The notes under the pieces were generated by a model. The model saw only the letters and a program-made list of their open reading frames with translations, was not told where the DNA came from and made no database searches. Of a DNA stretch of 64,000 nt, positions 13,801-26,400 are shown one piece after another. Positions within the stretch are counted from its first letter, which is position 1. The number at the start of each line of letters is the position of its first letter. The stretch lies in contig NW_019091360.1 in assembly GCF_001949145.1 (NCBI RefSeq), positions 2,387,036 through 2,451,035 on the forward strand, written 5' to 3'. The translations under genes were made by a program, and so were the position numbers. This stretch comes from Acanthaster planci (Eukaryota; Echinodermata; Asteroidea; Valvatida; Acanthasteridae).

Positions 13801-16800
13801 GGCAAGTGAAGGCACTATTGCTGTGATGTCATCTAGGGAAGACATGTTGCAAGGCACAGGTTTTTCTTTGTTGAATTGTGAGCCCCAAACCGACTCAACT
13901 CTCATTTTTGAGAGAGGGATGCATGCTTGCTTAATGATACTGGTACATGTATGTACCTACATAAACGTGAATCACCCAGGAAAGAAACTTGTGGCCAGCA
14001 AAATCTGTAACAAAAAGAATCAGTAGGTTTTTCTGTGTGCTTTGATCAATGCAACATTGGATTTCTCGTCCTGGGATGATGTCACAGTTTTGCTCACAAA
14101 TATGGAAATACTCCTACGTACATGTTTAAAGACCAAACAGCAGGAAAATACCCCTTTTAAATGCTGAAATAAACGTGGAAGATGATATTAACTGAGATGC
14201 AAAGATGGATTTTGGAGGTTTGTTTTTGAAAAAATCTTGCATCAATTGCAGGAAGTGTGGTATGAATGTCTGCCGATGTGTGATTTAGCAGTCAGAGTTT
14301 GTGCTTTTTATTCTCTTTCTTCGCAGACGCCCACTCACAGAAGGCAAGCCACACCCATCAGGGATGACGAATCAGCCAATGGCAGCAGTGAAGTCTCTAG
14401 GATACGTGCCAGAAGGTTTGGGTTCATCTCACCTGTAGATATTAAACTACTTGTAATGGCCTGTATTTACTGGGAGCTACATGTAGGTTCCCTGTTGAAC
14501 TGAGTAAAATCTACCCAGGTACTCTAAACCTGTAACACCCCAAAATTCAATGGGGAAAAAGCATACTCTGAAGATGTATTAAAGTTGTCAATACTGTCTT
14601 GCCCAGTATCATTAGCTTCCGGGTATGTAAAATCTCCTCAGAAACCCCCGAAAACGCAGCATTATGGGAGAAAAAATTACACAGGAAACAGGAAAGAGTT
14701 GGGGGGGGGAGGAAAGGGGGTGAAAATGAATTGATTGCTCAAAAGTTGCCAGCGCGTGCAACTCAGAATGGACCTTATTCTACCGGTATAAGACCCCTTC
14801 CTTCCCTGGAAAGAACTTCTCCCCCTCCCAACCGGTTATGATGCCCGTGTTCATAAAACCTTTATTGATAAATCTCTGGATAATGTGTCAGATTGGATTA
14901 TGCTTGCCTTGCACATTCAGTTTTACCCCACTGTATGGCGGGCAGTGAAACTGATACCAAAAAACTAAGTGTTTATTTATGCCATTCAATGACCCTCATG
15001 TTGCTTTTTTGATTGGACCGAAGAGCACTGCGTTATGTCCGTGGCCAAAGTTTGTAGTACATAGAGACGGCAGCAGACAGCCTGCACATTGGCAGACAGT
15101 GCAGCATCAAGTCTTGTCTAGAAATCTCAAGTGTTACGGCCAACTTCCATTAGCCCACCCCAGCTACGTGTAGTCCCGCATTTAGTTTTTGGCAGCTTGT
15201 CTAGTGTCAATCAAATGTGTTGTTCTTTTAGTCGCGATTCACGTACATGTAAACCAGACTGGAGTAGTTCTACTTGAGTCCCCCTACATCTCCCCCCCCC
15301 CTGTCTCCTGAGATAAAATATTTTGGTGCCATAAATCAAAAAATGACGTGTACATGCACTTGTGTAATCAGCAATTTTATCATGTTGACACTGCCAGTCA
15401 AGAAAAGAAAGTCATTTCCCTGTCCCTAGTGGTGATTATGATGGGGACATGGCTGGTTGAGATTAACTTGATCAAATCTTCAAGGACATTTCATACCTCT
15501 TTGATAAGTTGTACCACTTACATTTACATGTAGCTGTATCATGAACCGGGAGAGAACACTGAAGAAACGTAGGCATATATGTATTTTATCAGTACGTACT
15601 GTATAAATACATGTACATGTTTAATGTAGCCTTGTGTTGAGTGTTGTACTGAGTACAAATATCCTGATGACAAGGATGTACACTGTACATGTACATATGC
15701 AGGATACACATGCATTTCCTACATAAAGATACATGCAAAATAAAATGGTCGGTCGCGTCCAATTGATCTTACTGCCAAGCCTCTGGCGTGGAACATTCCT
15801 CTTTATTTTGACAACGTAAGGACAAGTTGATAAAAGTCAAGTTCGTCCCCGGGATCATCGGTTTCTGATAATGTCGACGTGTCAATATTTGATTTGGCCA
15901 TACATAGAGGTTGGACTGTGTTATTTACATGAACCCTGCCGGTGGTTCACGCACTTTGCACCCCAAGCCTTTGGTTTTGCCAGTTGCTGTCATTGTGTTG
16001 GTACAGTGGTAATGTCAACAGGTTTACATACAAGTACACCTACAGTATTTTATTTTGATCGTCAAGATCATCAGCATTTCACGTGCATTCATGTCCTGTA
16101 CATACAGGCCTACATGTACATGTGCCTGACTCTGAGTCATGATGTTATTGTACCTGTACATTTTCGTATTTGAAATTGTAAATGTTTGGAATGTTAAAAA
16201 GAGCATTTCTGAATGCCCAAAATGTGACAAAATATTTGTGTAAAGCTTCCAAAAATTTGCAGCAGTTGAAGAAGATTAAAATGTTGACTTTTTGTGCAGA
16301 AATGAACATTCAGCATCCCCTAAAAGGTGAAAACAATTAATGTAGTCCTTCTACTCGTCACACAAAGCCCATCATTCACAAACATTGTAGCATAGGCCTG
16401 CAAGTGTTACTTGGCTACTTGATCGAAGTATCAATTAGTTGGTTACGTTTATCTATTCCATCAATTTACAGATCTTCAGAAGGCATAGGAGAATTGCCCA
16501 AAAGCTTTGAAACCCAAATAGATATACATTGTTCTAATAGCAGACATTGAAATTCAATTCTTTCCAAAACCTCTTAAGTGGTTAGAAATATTAACATATG
16601 TTGGTAGATTCTTAGAAAACAACGTTCAGATGATAAGAATGGTGATTGCTAATTCAAACCTACATGCACAACTTTCAGAATTCTGTATCAGTCATCTGCC
16701 TACGTCACACACTCATCTTGCTCTTGGCAATAGTATACATGTACATTTATTAAGTCTGTCATCGTCATCCTTGGTTGTCATTCTGGATTGTCATCCTGGA

Positions 16801-19322
16801 TTGTGCTAACACTTTCTTGATTGACGTTACTTGTTTGGTTGCAGGAGACACGCCAGAGAAAGCCTCGACAGCAACAACCCAAGCAGCCCCTCCTCCCCGA
16901 GGTCGATACTACGGAGGGATGTGGACGGGAGGTCAGCAGAGGAATGGAAGAGGGTGAGATGGAAGATGGGTTCTAAATCCCTCCCCAAACTACATGCACC
17001 TGCTCGGTCCTCATCTGTGCCCCTCACCCCCCAACAATGACACTCATGCGAGTCCCCCTTGACCCTTCAGAAAGCCAGATTGCACATACCTGTATGCCTG
17101 ACAAATTTTGGTAGCTTGGGTTGAGGATAGTGAATAATTGTTGGGATGGGTTCATATGTTATTAACCATGTTCATGTATATACATGTATCTCTTTGTATT
17201 GTAGTTGTACATTTGTTGTAGTCTTTGCTCATGAGGTCACTGACTGGTTTCTGTTGTATTATTCCCTTTCCCCTCTGCATGTATTTGCATGGTGTGTGAA
17301 CCGACCTGCTGTGCTTGTGTGACAGATGTATGAGCGCGAACATCGGGAGAACCGACGGCTGACCCGGAGGCTACACGAGGCTGAGGAGAGAGTAGCACGC
17401 TTGGAAGATGAAATCCAAATACTGACAGAAGTACATGCTAACTTTGCTTGAGTATTTCACTGGGTTATTTGGCAGTATCGTTGTTCTGTAACACTCGCTT
17501 GAGGTGTTTGAATGCACATGAAGCTGCTTGGTTTTTACATGAGTTTGAGTTCATTCCTTTTGGTTGTTGGTTTTGTGGTTTGTACTGGACTTGGTACAGT
17601 AACCTCCTCTCTTATTCCTTTTTTGTGTTGATAGTGTTTTTCAACATACATGCTGATATTTGTTTATTATTGATGACTTTCCTACATTTTCTTCATGCAC
17701 CAGAATATCCCTTAAAAAGTATTTCATTCCCATGCATTGTCCAGAGAGAGAGAGCAACGAATGTTATGTGCAGTGAAGGTCTTCTGTCTGAGTTGGCAAT
17801 GCATTAGCCAATCACAATGTGCGAAATGTGTCGACCCTTTCCTAATACACGTTGCCGGTCGACATATGCTGACGTGTCAAACCCATTCAAACATGCATTG
17901 CATACAGCGACCAATGTGTTGCAAACTCTTGGCGGTGCTCTATTGTGAAACGCCCTTGTTGTTTTTTACATGTATTTTGGAAACCAGTTTCTTTTTGTGT
18001 AGAAACGTGTTCCCGCTCATCAGAAAACTGACTGCTGCTACCGGGTTTAGGGTAAACAAGGAGAAAACTCCTCAGATCGAAAAATATATTTTGTGCATCG
18101 TCAAGCTAAGAAAAGTGTCACAAGATTGATATACACTGCCACATGTCAGCATTTTGTATTTGGTGCCGTTAACTAGCAGAAGAGAGTGACGGATAGGGAT
18201 GCACATTGTGGAAATAAGTGACGGTGAGATGATGCATGTTGCTCAGTTCTGCATCAGCCTCTCCCCCCAAAAAAGACAGTCAACCCACCGGTGACGAAGC
18301 GCCGGTGATGTTGACATCACAGGCTTGCCAGGTTTGCCGCATTCACAGCTGTCGCAGAATGTTTGCCAGTGCTGGCAGGTTCTCAGTGCATCAGTGGCAA
18401 ACAGATTTACAGCATTTGGATATATATACATCTAAATATGAATGCACAGCATAGTCTTGGTCAGAGTATTTTTACCTGTGACCTCACTACATTCAGAATG
18501 TTTCTGGCTACTGGTCTGGTTAAAAAAAGAAACTGACAGTAATGAAACCCACATATAGGTATACCCATGTGCTTGATGTAAAACTCGTTCTCAGAATTCA
18601 TGTACATGTATACCGTAAACAGTAAACTGAACTGATAACACATTTCATTCAGAATGAGTTTGTTCCTTCTTTTGTACCTACATTCACTGTAACCAAGTTG
18701 GAAAAAATCCTAGGTGTGAGATTTTAATGCGAGCTTGGCTCTCCACAAGATTGAATAATTTTGTTGTCATTTGATCAAAACTCTGGACTGACCTAGGGTA
18801 GGCTGTTAAAGGAACGGTTGCACTATCAATACATAACATGTATTGAATTTAGGCTAAGGCTGCATCCGAATCTGTTGTCTGGAGCTAGGTCTAGGTCTTC
18901 ACTCCATTGGAAATATAGGGAAGATGTGCAGACTGTTAACAGGCTGTAGCGATTGAAGCCCATTTTGGACATGGCCTAATTAAGGTTTGTCATGCTCTAA
19001 CTATGATACAATATTATTATGTCAGATAATATACTGCCTGATAGAGGCCAAGACCACATCTGACTGACTGTGACGATGAATAACTCATGTCTAAGGGAAA
19101 TAGCTTCAGCCACTAGAAAGTGGTTCTCATTGGCACACATCATTCATAGCCGTAGCCAAATAATTTAGAGACGGCTGTATGAAGTCTTAGCCCCAGACTT
19201 CTCATCATCTTCTTCCTATTGTTTCCCCAATGCAGGATCTTGAGGTAGTTGACGAAGAGCTGGACCGGTCCAGGGAAGAGAACCGTGCATTAAACAAGGC
19301 AATGGCTCAACTACGAAGTTAA
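4869..19322 (+). CDS. PPP1R12: myosin phosphatase targeting subunit (MYPT/PPP1R12-like), 3' end only
   Basis: Five exons join in frame: 4869-4976, 14327-14415, 16845-16953, 17326-17430 and 19236-19322 (stop TAA), giving 165 codons. All internal borders are AG/GT and phases match (0, 2, 0, 0). Exon 2 encodes RRQATPIRDDES, which resembles RRSYLTPVRDEES just before the ROCK site of MYPT1. The last exons encode WKRMYEREHRENRRL and end NRALNKAMAQLRS, resembling the C-terminal leucine-zipper/PRKG-interacting coiled coil of MYPT1 (FKKLYEQILAENEKL, ending NGALIRVISKLSK). The family targets PP1 to myosin II. The 5' part, with ankyrin repeats and RVxF motif, lies outside the window. Exon 1 (acidic, Asn/Thr-rich) is the least certain. 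Neither RRST phosphosite context of vertebrate MYPT1 is seen, so exons may be missing from this model or the protein is divergent. AATAAA at 20262-20267 could be its poly(A) signal. Confidence 0.6.
10861..11080. repeat. copy of tRNA-derived SINE family, interrupted by N run
   Basis: Shares ACGGGTTTTGCC, CTAGTGCAGACGTCTTAACC, TTGCCGGGG and ACATCTCCCCAACGC segments with the copies at 38011-38275, 47203-47990 and 50163-50340. The family end segment occurs on both sides in opposite orientation, so this may be two copies facing each other. It lies in the long PPP1R12-like intron. Confidence 0.75.
10907..10927. other. assembly gap (21 N)
   Basis: Run of N inside a repeat copy. The true length is unknown. 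Confidence 0.99.
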
Positions 19323-19758
19323 TTCATCTTGTTAACTAACCAGCTTCTCTTTAGGTTGGTAAAAATTGCCAAGCCCCATCAGATCATCTTCCATTCATTT
19401 TATTCAACCCTTTAGCAATTGTGAGGACCCACGTACACAGACGAGGGGTGACAAAATTTGGTGTTCTGAACTGAATTGAACTGCTGTGTCAAAAAAGTTG
19501 GAACATTTTTTTTTCAAAGATTCTGCACTTAGATGGCACCCCGTCTCCCCTCCCCCCCCCCAAAAAAAGGGAAGAAGGATTCTTTGAAACACAGAGGTTT
19601 GCGAGCCGCATCAAGTTTATTTATGAAGCACAAACAGTTTTCTTGAACTGTTGGACTATGATCTTTTCTAAGGTCTCCATTTGTAGTGTCTAATACACAG
19701 TATGAGATTCAAGTATGTTGCTGGACAATGGAACGTTGTTCATCAGTGGATATTCATG

Positions 19759-19952
19759 TACACTGTAAAACCATTTGTCAACTTTTGGGTTGATATTTTG
19801 CCCAATGTTGGTGTAAATATCAACTTTCCAACCTAATGGTTGCTCAATGTTTGACCAACAGTAATTGAAATTAACCAACAATGTTGTAACTTTAAGCAAG
19901 GCTGGGAAAATAAATGCCCAACAGTGTGTGATCAACTTTTTTTTACAGTGTA
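19759..19952. mobile_element. MITE with CACTGTAAAA terminal inverted repeats
   Basis: Starts CACTGTAAAA and ends TTTTACAGTG, each flanked by TA. The inner sequence contains further imperfect inverted segments (CAACTTTTGGGTTGAT against GTGTGATCAACTTT). TA flanks fit a Tc1/mariner-type target duplication. No transposase is present, so it is non-autonomous. Confidence 0.65.
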
Positions 19953-20953
19953 CTGATAACATGGGAGAAAACTTAAAACGTGCATCTTTGACTGTTTTCT
20001 TAGAAATTTACATGTACTCACCGCTTGCCAAAATGCCACAAGTCAAATCATCCATCAGTGCCATATGATCTTGCATGTTGGTCTTTCTGAAAAGGTTTCA
20101 GTACATACATTAATGTAAGGCCACCTTTAAGTATTTTTGTCGCAAATTGCAAGCATATCTTCCGGAGAGACAATTTAGGAAGAGGTTTATTATTGTCTGT
20201 CATGAAGCAAACCGCACTGCTGGTTTGGATCAGCTGCAATTATGTCAGGTCCATGACCTCTAATAAATAATTGAACTAAATAAGGTGTTCTGCATTAATT
20301 AAGACACCCCAAGCAAGTTTTTACTTCGCGGCAACCGAGACGTAATTGGCTAATCAAGAATTTGGAGACCAATCGCCACAAGCTTAAGTGACATGTTTTT
20401 TGTGGCATGCACTCGTAAATTCATCAACCATCAGAAAGCCAGTAACCCTTCAATCTCACAGAGACACACAGTAAAGTAATGTTTTGAAGAAGTTTTCCCA
20501 TCCCTGCTTGCACTTTTCTCAACTTCCAGCGGCAAAATCAAATGCGGTCTTGCCTCAATTTTTAACTTTGTAACTCTGCCGATGCCCCCACTGTGTAAAG
20601 CAGGCTAATGTTATCAATACATCTACATCCAGCAGTCCCCCGTCCCACCCTGCTGAGATTGGGTAACATTATACACAATTAATAGAGAAAAATTGTTCCA
20701 TCACTTGTCAGCCTTTTAGCCAACTCCTCACGCATACATACCAAATTACATGTATTATTGGCCCAATCCCATTCTGTTAAATGCTTGTCTTTGAAACAGA
20801 CACTTTGTAAATCCAGTCACAGCTGTTTTGTACTTTTGAGACTTCCTATTGAAATGCACCTTTTTTTCGAAGTTAGTGGTTGCACAGGAACCCATAAAGT
20901 TACTGTGTACATTTGTCATTTGTTTTACCAGAAATGACAAAATACTTTCTATT

Positions 20954-20989
20954 TTTGTTTTGTTTTTTGTTTGTTTGTTTGTTTTTTTC
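20954..20989. repeat. (GTTT)n microsatellite
   Basis: Imperfect GTTT/GTTTT repeat in non-coding DNA. Confidence 0.8.
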
Positions 20990-21153
20990 TTGTGGGCTAT
21001 ATAACAGTAATGGTCGAAATATCTTTTCGAAAAACAGTTGTTTGTGTATTTACATGTACTGAGGAGAGATCTTCAAAACTTTTCCTGATATGTACAAAAA
21101 CCTGGAAAGATAAGCACTAAATACATTTTGCCTTTAGTATATTTATTGAAAAA

Positions 21154-21169
21154 CCAACAGAGGGCAGCA
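21154..21169 (+). promoter_or_regulatory. CTCF-like motif 1
   Basis: CCAACAGAGGGCAGCA fits the conserved CTCF core CCANNAGRGGGCAGC. It lies in the same orientation as a second match 94 bp downstream. Confidence 0.4.
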
Positions 21170-21247
21170 TTTGTAATCCTCGGCTTGACATTCAAGGGGA
21201 GGCTTTGGCCACCTGTGGTGAGGGAAATTATTTTATCCTTTGCCATG

Positions 21248-21264
21248 CCACTAGAGGGCAGCAG
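21248..21264 (+). promoter_or_regulatory. CTCF-like motif 2
   Basis: CCACTAGAGGGCAGCAG is a full match to the CTCF core consensus known across bilaterians. It lies about 1.9 kb past the PPP1R12-like stop. Confidence 0.45.
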
Positions 21265-23036
21265 AGACTTTCTTGCATAATTCTCATGCAGCTGATTTTC
21301 TTTAAGCAGAGTTTCTTCTTTTACCATTTCCTGGGACCCTTCATATCCCCCTTGTAACTACAGGTCCTCATTTCATTGAACTTCAAAAGAAAAAAAAATG
21401 TAGCTACATGTACATGTAAGCAAATCCTCTCAAAATGTAAGAAAGCACATGAGAATTGCCTTTATTATTAGAGAATTGAACTTGTGATTTCAAGCGAAGA
21501 GTTGAACCACTTGTAATCTCATTCAGAGAATTTCTTCATTCTGAAAATTACATGTGGACCCTTCTGCTTTCTCTTATTCACCCAGGAACAAAATAAAGTT
21601 GATGTAAATAGCTCGAGGGAAAATTAAACGACCGAGCCGAGTGTGGAAAATACAGGATCTGAAAGCAAGATAGTTGGCAAGGTAGTTATTTCACAGTGCC
21701 TTCATTAGTCTCTGCACCATCAAAAGGGTAGTGTACGCTGACGGTATCTTTTCTGCTTTCTGCCTATGAACACATGTATTCAGTAAGAGTGTATTCAGAT
21801 AGCACACAATTTCAGCATCCATTACTTGAGAATTAGTTTAAAGAGCCAAACACCTCTTTGCCATGTACTGGGTAATCTAGCAGTCACTTCCAGCACTATA
21901 AGCCCCAAGAGGAATAAAGACCATCTACTCCCCCCAAAAAGAAAATCCTCCTTGATCGATCAGAAATCAGTGTTAAACCCTTTTGCCTTGTTGGGTCACA
22001 GTGCCAGCCAGAAATAACACCAGTGAGCCATTGTGGTTTGTGTTACTGCCCTGGGTGGGATTATTCACCACAAAAACCTTGTACCTTGCTCAGGGCCTAT
22101 GAAAAATTTAGGGCCCACAGAAAACTCCAGGGTTTGCAAAATTACCACAAACACATCAGTACTCCTCCAATTTCCATTCAAAGAACTGTTTCAGAAAACT
22201 GGAACAATTTTTTTCTGCAAACTAGCAGAAATCAACTAATTGCATTTTTAAAACTAGCTGTCACTGATCTAGCTGGGTACATACGCCAGTGCACGCAGAC
22301 AAAAAAATTGATGTGCTAAGCTTGTTCTGTAACACACACAGTGCTGACAGGCTTTTACCAGTTTGGCCTGGGTATTAGCATGAAATGTGAGGCTCAAGCA
22401 CATAATAACCCATGCCATGCTGGTTCTTATTATGCATGGACATGTACAAAACAGTGGTGTCTAGGGCTTACAGGCCATATGATCTGGCCCCTCAATTTGA
22501 TTTCTCTATTTGGGCAGTCTCAGGAAGTCTAGGGAAAGTATGCCCACTTGGAGATTTCTTCATTTGTGGCGTGCATTCTGTTTGTAGCCGTGCACTGAAG
22601 GGCACGGCTGTTTCTTTCATGGCCAGTTGTTCCTGGTAGGCACATGTCAATAAGGACTTAAACATGCCCCATAACAGAAGGGTTAAAGACACTGTAACCA
22701 CTCAGTTTGATGAAATGGGACAGTTTTCAGGACTTTGTAAATCTTGAGGAGGTTTGCAAAATTTCCCCAATGCAAGTTTTTTTAATGGGGCATTTTTTTA
22801 AAATTTACATAATGCAAAACTCTGTAATTGCTTGGTGTCTTTAGGTTCAGATATTTTTGTCCTGAGGATCCACCAGGTGGTGATGTAGGTCTTGAGACCG
22901 GCCTAGAGACCAGTCTTGCTTGTCTTTGTCTCGGTCATGGTCTACCTCTTGGAAATATAAGGTCTCTGTATTTTTGCTGGTCCTTGGTCCAAACTAGTAA
23001 CATGCAGCGTGTTAATGCTCATAATCAGTTACATCA

Positions 23037-23138
23037 TTTATGTAACGGGTTTTGCCTTACCCAATGTCTATTAATAACAAAACTTGGCAAAACCGTTATA
23101 TAAATTAACATCTCCCCAACGCAAAAATACATCTTGAT
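23037..23138. repeat. fragment of the tRNA-derived SINE family
   Basis: The GTAACGGGTTTTGCC segment and the inverted AACCGTTATATAAATTAAC plus ATCTCCCCAACGC segments match the other copies. The tRNA-like core is absent. Confidence 0.7.
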
Positions 23139-23160
23139 AACAGTTGCATCGTGTTTATCA

Positions 23161-23409
23161 GGGGCCAATTTCATAGTGCTGCTTAAAAGAAAAAGTTGCT
23201 TAAGCGTGAAAAAACTTTGCTTGACAAATCAGGTTACCAGCCAAAACTTCTTGTGATGAATATTGTTTTGGAATGGTATTTACCTGTCTTTTGGTTAGCA
23301 TGACAATCACATAGAGTTTGAGCTGGTAGGCCTAACCTTTGTTTTTTCAGCTAGGTTTTTTCGTGCTTAAGCAAATTCTGTGCTTAAATAGCTCTATGAA
23401 ATTGGCCAC
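23161..23409. mobile_element. palindromic MITE (GGCCAATTTCATAG ends)
   Basis: The left end GGCCAATTTCATAGTGCT is mirrored by the right end AGCTCTATGAAATTGGCC. The interior carries CTTAAGC-type repeats. Length is about 249 bp with no ORF. The target duplication is not clear. Confidence 0.7.
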
Positions 23410-26400
23410 TGGACAGTTTCATCACTATTGAGATTAGAGGAGTTGCGCCGTACTGCAGTTCAAGGGTCAAGGGTCAACCTCTTTTGATTTTGCGTGCCAT
23501 GTATGCATTTATTGCAACCGTGGTTGAAGAAAACGTGACGCAACTAGGTTCATTGAGCCCATGTAAATCTGCAGGTCATGTTTTCACAGCATGTCTTCTT
23601 GCTGTGATATTCATGACTAACGTGTAGAGGGCGAGTATGGGTTGTACAAGAACTCCCAGCACACCCTACTCTCTCAGTATTTGTAGACTGTTAGCTGTAT
23701 ATGTACGTGGTGTACATACACGTCGTCATGACATAAGTTGCATTACAATGCCACCAGTCCCGTTGTCGTAGCAGCGAAAACAACATGGAAATCTTCCAAG
23801 TGGTGGAGACAGAAATAACAAGCAAGAAAGTTTCTCAGAATTGGTCGGATCACTTTCTGCACTGTTATGATAGGGTGTGGCAAGAGCTAAACTAGCATTC
23901 ATAAAAAGAAACTTTATTCAATCTTTGGTGTGTTTTCGGTGCACAACACATCATGTCATTATTGAATTAAGGTCTTGGTCTTGATCCCGGGCTGTATTGG
24001 TTTCAGTATCGATTTCATGGTCATGGTCTCACCACTCCAGGTCGTGCCCTTGGTCATGGGCCGTCTGGTCTCGATGCTGCCACCAGGACTTGGAATTCAG
24101 GAATTTTTAGAGAGAATTTGAGAGCAGAAAAGAGCTGGAGTAGAATTATAACCTTGTACGTGTAGGTTGTGCTTTTCAGAATGCAACTGGGTATTTGTAA
24201 AAAAACGAGTTGGCAAGATTGGAGAGTTGAATTTATAACACTGTTAGAATAAATATTTCAACAACTCCCATTTTCCGTGAAAAGTTGTTTTCTTGCATTG
24301 TGGTACCAGGACTTAGAGGACTGTAGTTCTACACTCAGTGCTTTCCACTTTTGAGTAAATGATGATCTGCTGTGTGTGTTCTGAATAAGTTTTCAAGAAA
24401 TATTTGAAGTATAAATGTAGGGGTTCCAATTTTTCCAGATACACTAACCTATCTTTTTATAGCTATATATTTTTCACAGAAAGTCTGGGATTGTTAATGT
24501 GAGTAAAAAAAATTACAAGGACAGATGATTTTTTTTGTCCAAATGGAGAGGAGAATTTAGTAAAGTGGTTGAATTGTGAGGACTTATCCATATGTGTTTT
24601 TGACATGGGCATCAACTATTTCGCCAGCTGAACAGCACTTGTAGTTTAAAGTAGATACTTCGTGAGGTCATGTCAAGGCCAACTTGTTTCGAGAAGTGAA
24701 ATTGGTGTTTTGGCAGAGAAACAAGTGGGCACTCACCAGAATGTTGGACACGGCATCTTTGCCTTGTCTGCGGCCGAATTGGAAGAAGATTTTTGGCCTA
24801 CAGCCGGACGAGGTGAAAAAAAAAAATGTATGCGTGATGGAGACAGTGCCAGCGTGGTAGACCATTTCAAAATGTCATCTGCCTAGTCTTCTTTAGCATT
24901 CTTTAATGTTCAAACAAACTGAAAAGATGCCAACCTGTGGCTTTGAAGTGAAATATCTGATGTTCTTGTGCCAAGCTAAGGAGGGCCTGTGTTGAGCCTT
25001 TAGATCCAGGAGTCCTCACCTGAGACAAGTCCATGCTTGTGAAATAGCTATATTCAGAGAACATACAATTAGAATGGAATGGATATGGTCCAAAAGCCAA
25101 CCAAACTGGAATTGTTCATTTTTTGTTATTGCGCTTCCAGGTAGTTTCTGCAGGGGAGTGACCTTGTTGACATGAGTTTAAAACCAAATTGTAAGTTAAG
25201 GCTTCTTTAAGCAGAACCCTGCCACAAATGGCAGCAGGGCAAAGCAACAGTTTTGCTCTGGGTGTAATCCAGAGTATTAACGGTCTCAGCACTGACTCAG
25301 TCCCAGTATGACTTATCTTAAGGGGTAAACATCAGAGAACAGAAACCCCATAGAGGACTTACTCGGTGTGCCCTTGCTGAGGATGGGTATTTGTTCCGGT
25401 GCGTTACCCTCAAGTAGACGCTGTGTGCATCCATTGTCATCAAATTTAAATAAAACTGTTCGCTGTGAGGGCACCCCATGCAGTTCCTCCGTTCATCGAT
25501 TTTTATGAACTAGACTCACAGATGCTTTTTTTTTTGGTTAAAATTTCTTTCTAACATCTCTGGAAGTGTGTATATTCACATCTCCTCAAACAGTTTTTCA
25601 ATGTGTATTCCATGTATTAAAGTAAGATATTTATTGCTCGTCAAACCTTGCATAATTTAGTGCTATCCAACAAGTTGGACATTGGCTATTGAGCATGATT
25701 AGAAATAATAGTGTATGGTTTAGCAATAGGAGAGTCTATAACAAAATACCCAAAGTAATTTTTTGTTCACAAGCAATTGTTTTGTGCTACTTGTTTTATT
25801 TTCATTGGGTGATGAAATAGTTAGGAAATTGTTGCTTTTGTGGCGAGTTTCAAAGATAACAGGAGCTACAGACCTCCAATAAATTCCATGGAGTCATTAA
25901 GCTAGAGTGTGTTGATTGGAGAAAGAAATTCTGGGGCAAGATCTGCCGACAAGAAACTGAAAATTTGCACAATGTGTCTGACCTCTGGGTCAGTAACCAC
26001 TGTTTTTGAAAGCATAGTTTCACTCAGAAAGGAAAATGCTATCCTTATAAGTTTGACACAGCCCCAGCGCAGCTCGAAAGAATGTTTCTCAAGTTTGGGG
26101 CATGTACACAAACTCTACTTGCATCTGTTTTTTATTCCACCTCGTCCTCTCTTTTTTTTCTGAGATTTGCTTCCACAGGCCTCCTGTGGACACAGTAGAT
26201 TGAAGCGGCCATTTTGTGTCCACCTTTTGGAGAAACTTATCTGTACATCTATATGTCGAACTGGGACAGCTTTGTCATAGCTCTGCATGTGTTGAGCTCT
26301 GCATCTAACAATGTTAAATGTTTTTGTTGCAGTTTTCCTAATCAATTTGAACAGCGTGGGAATTATGTGTGTGCAGATAAGGATATGGTTACTTGCAATG

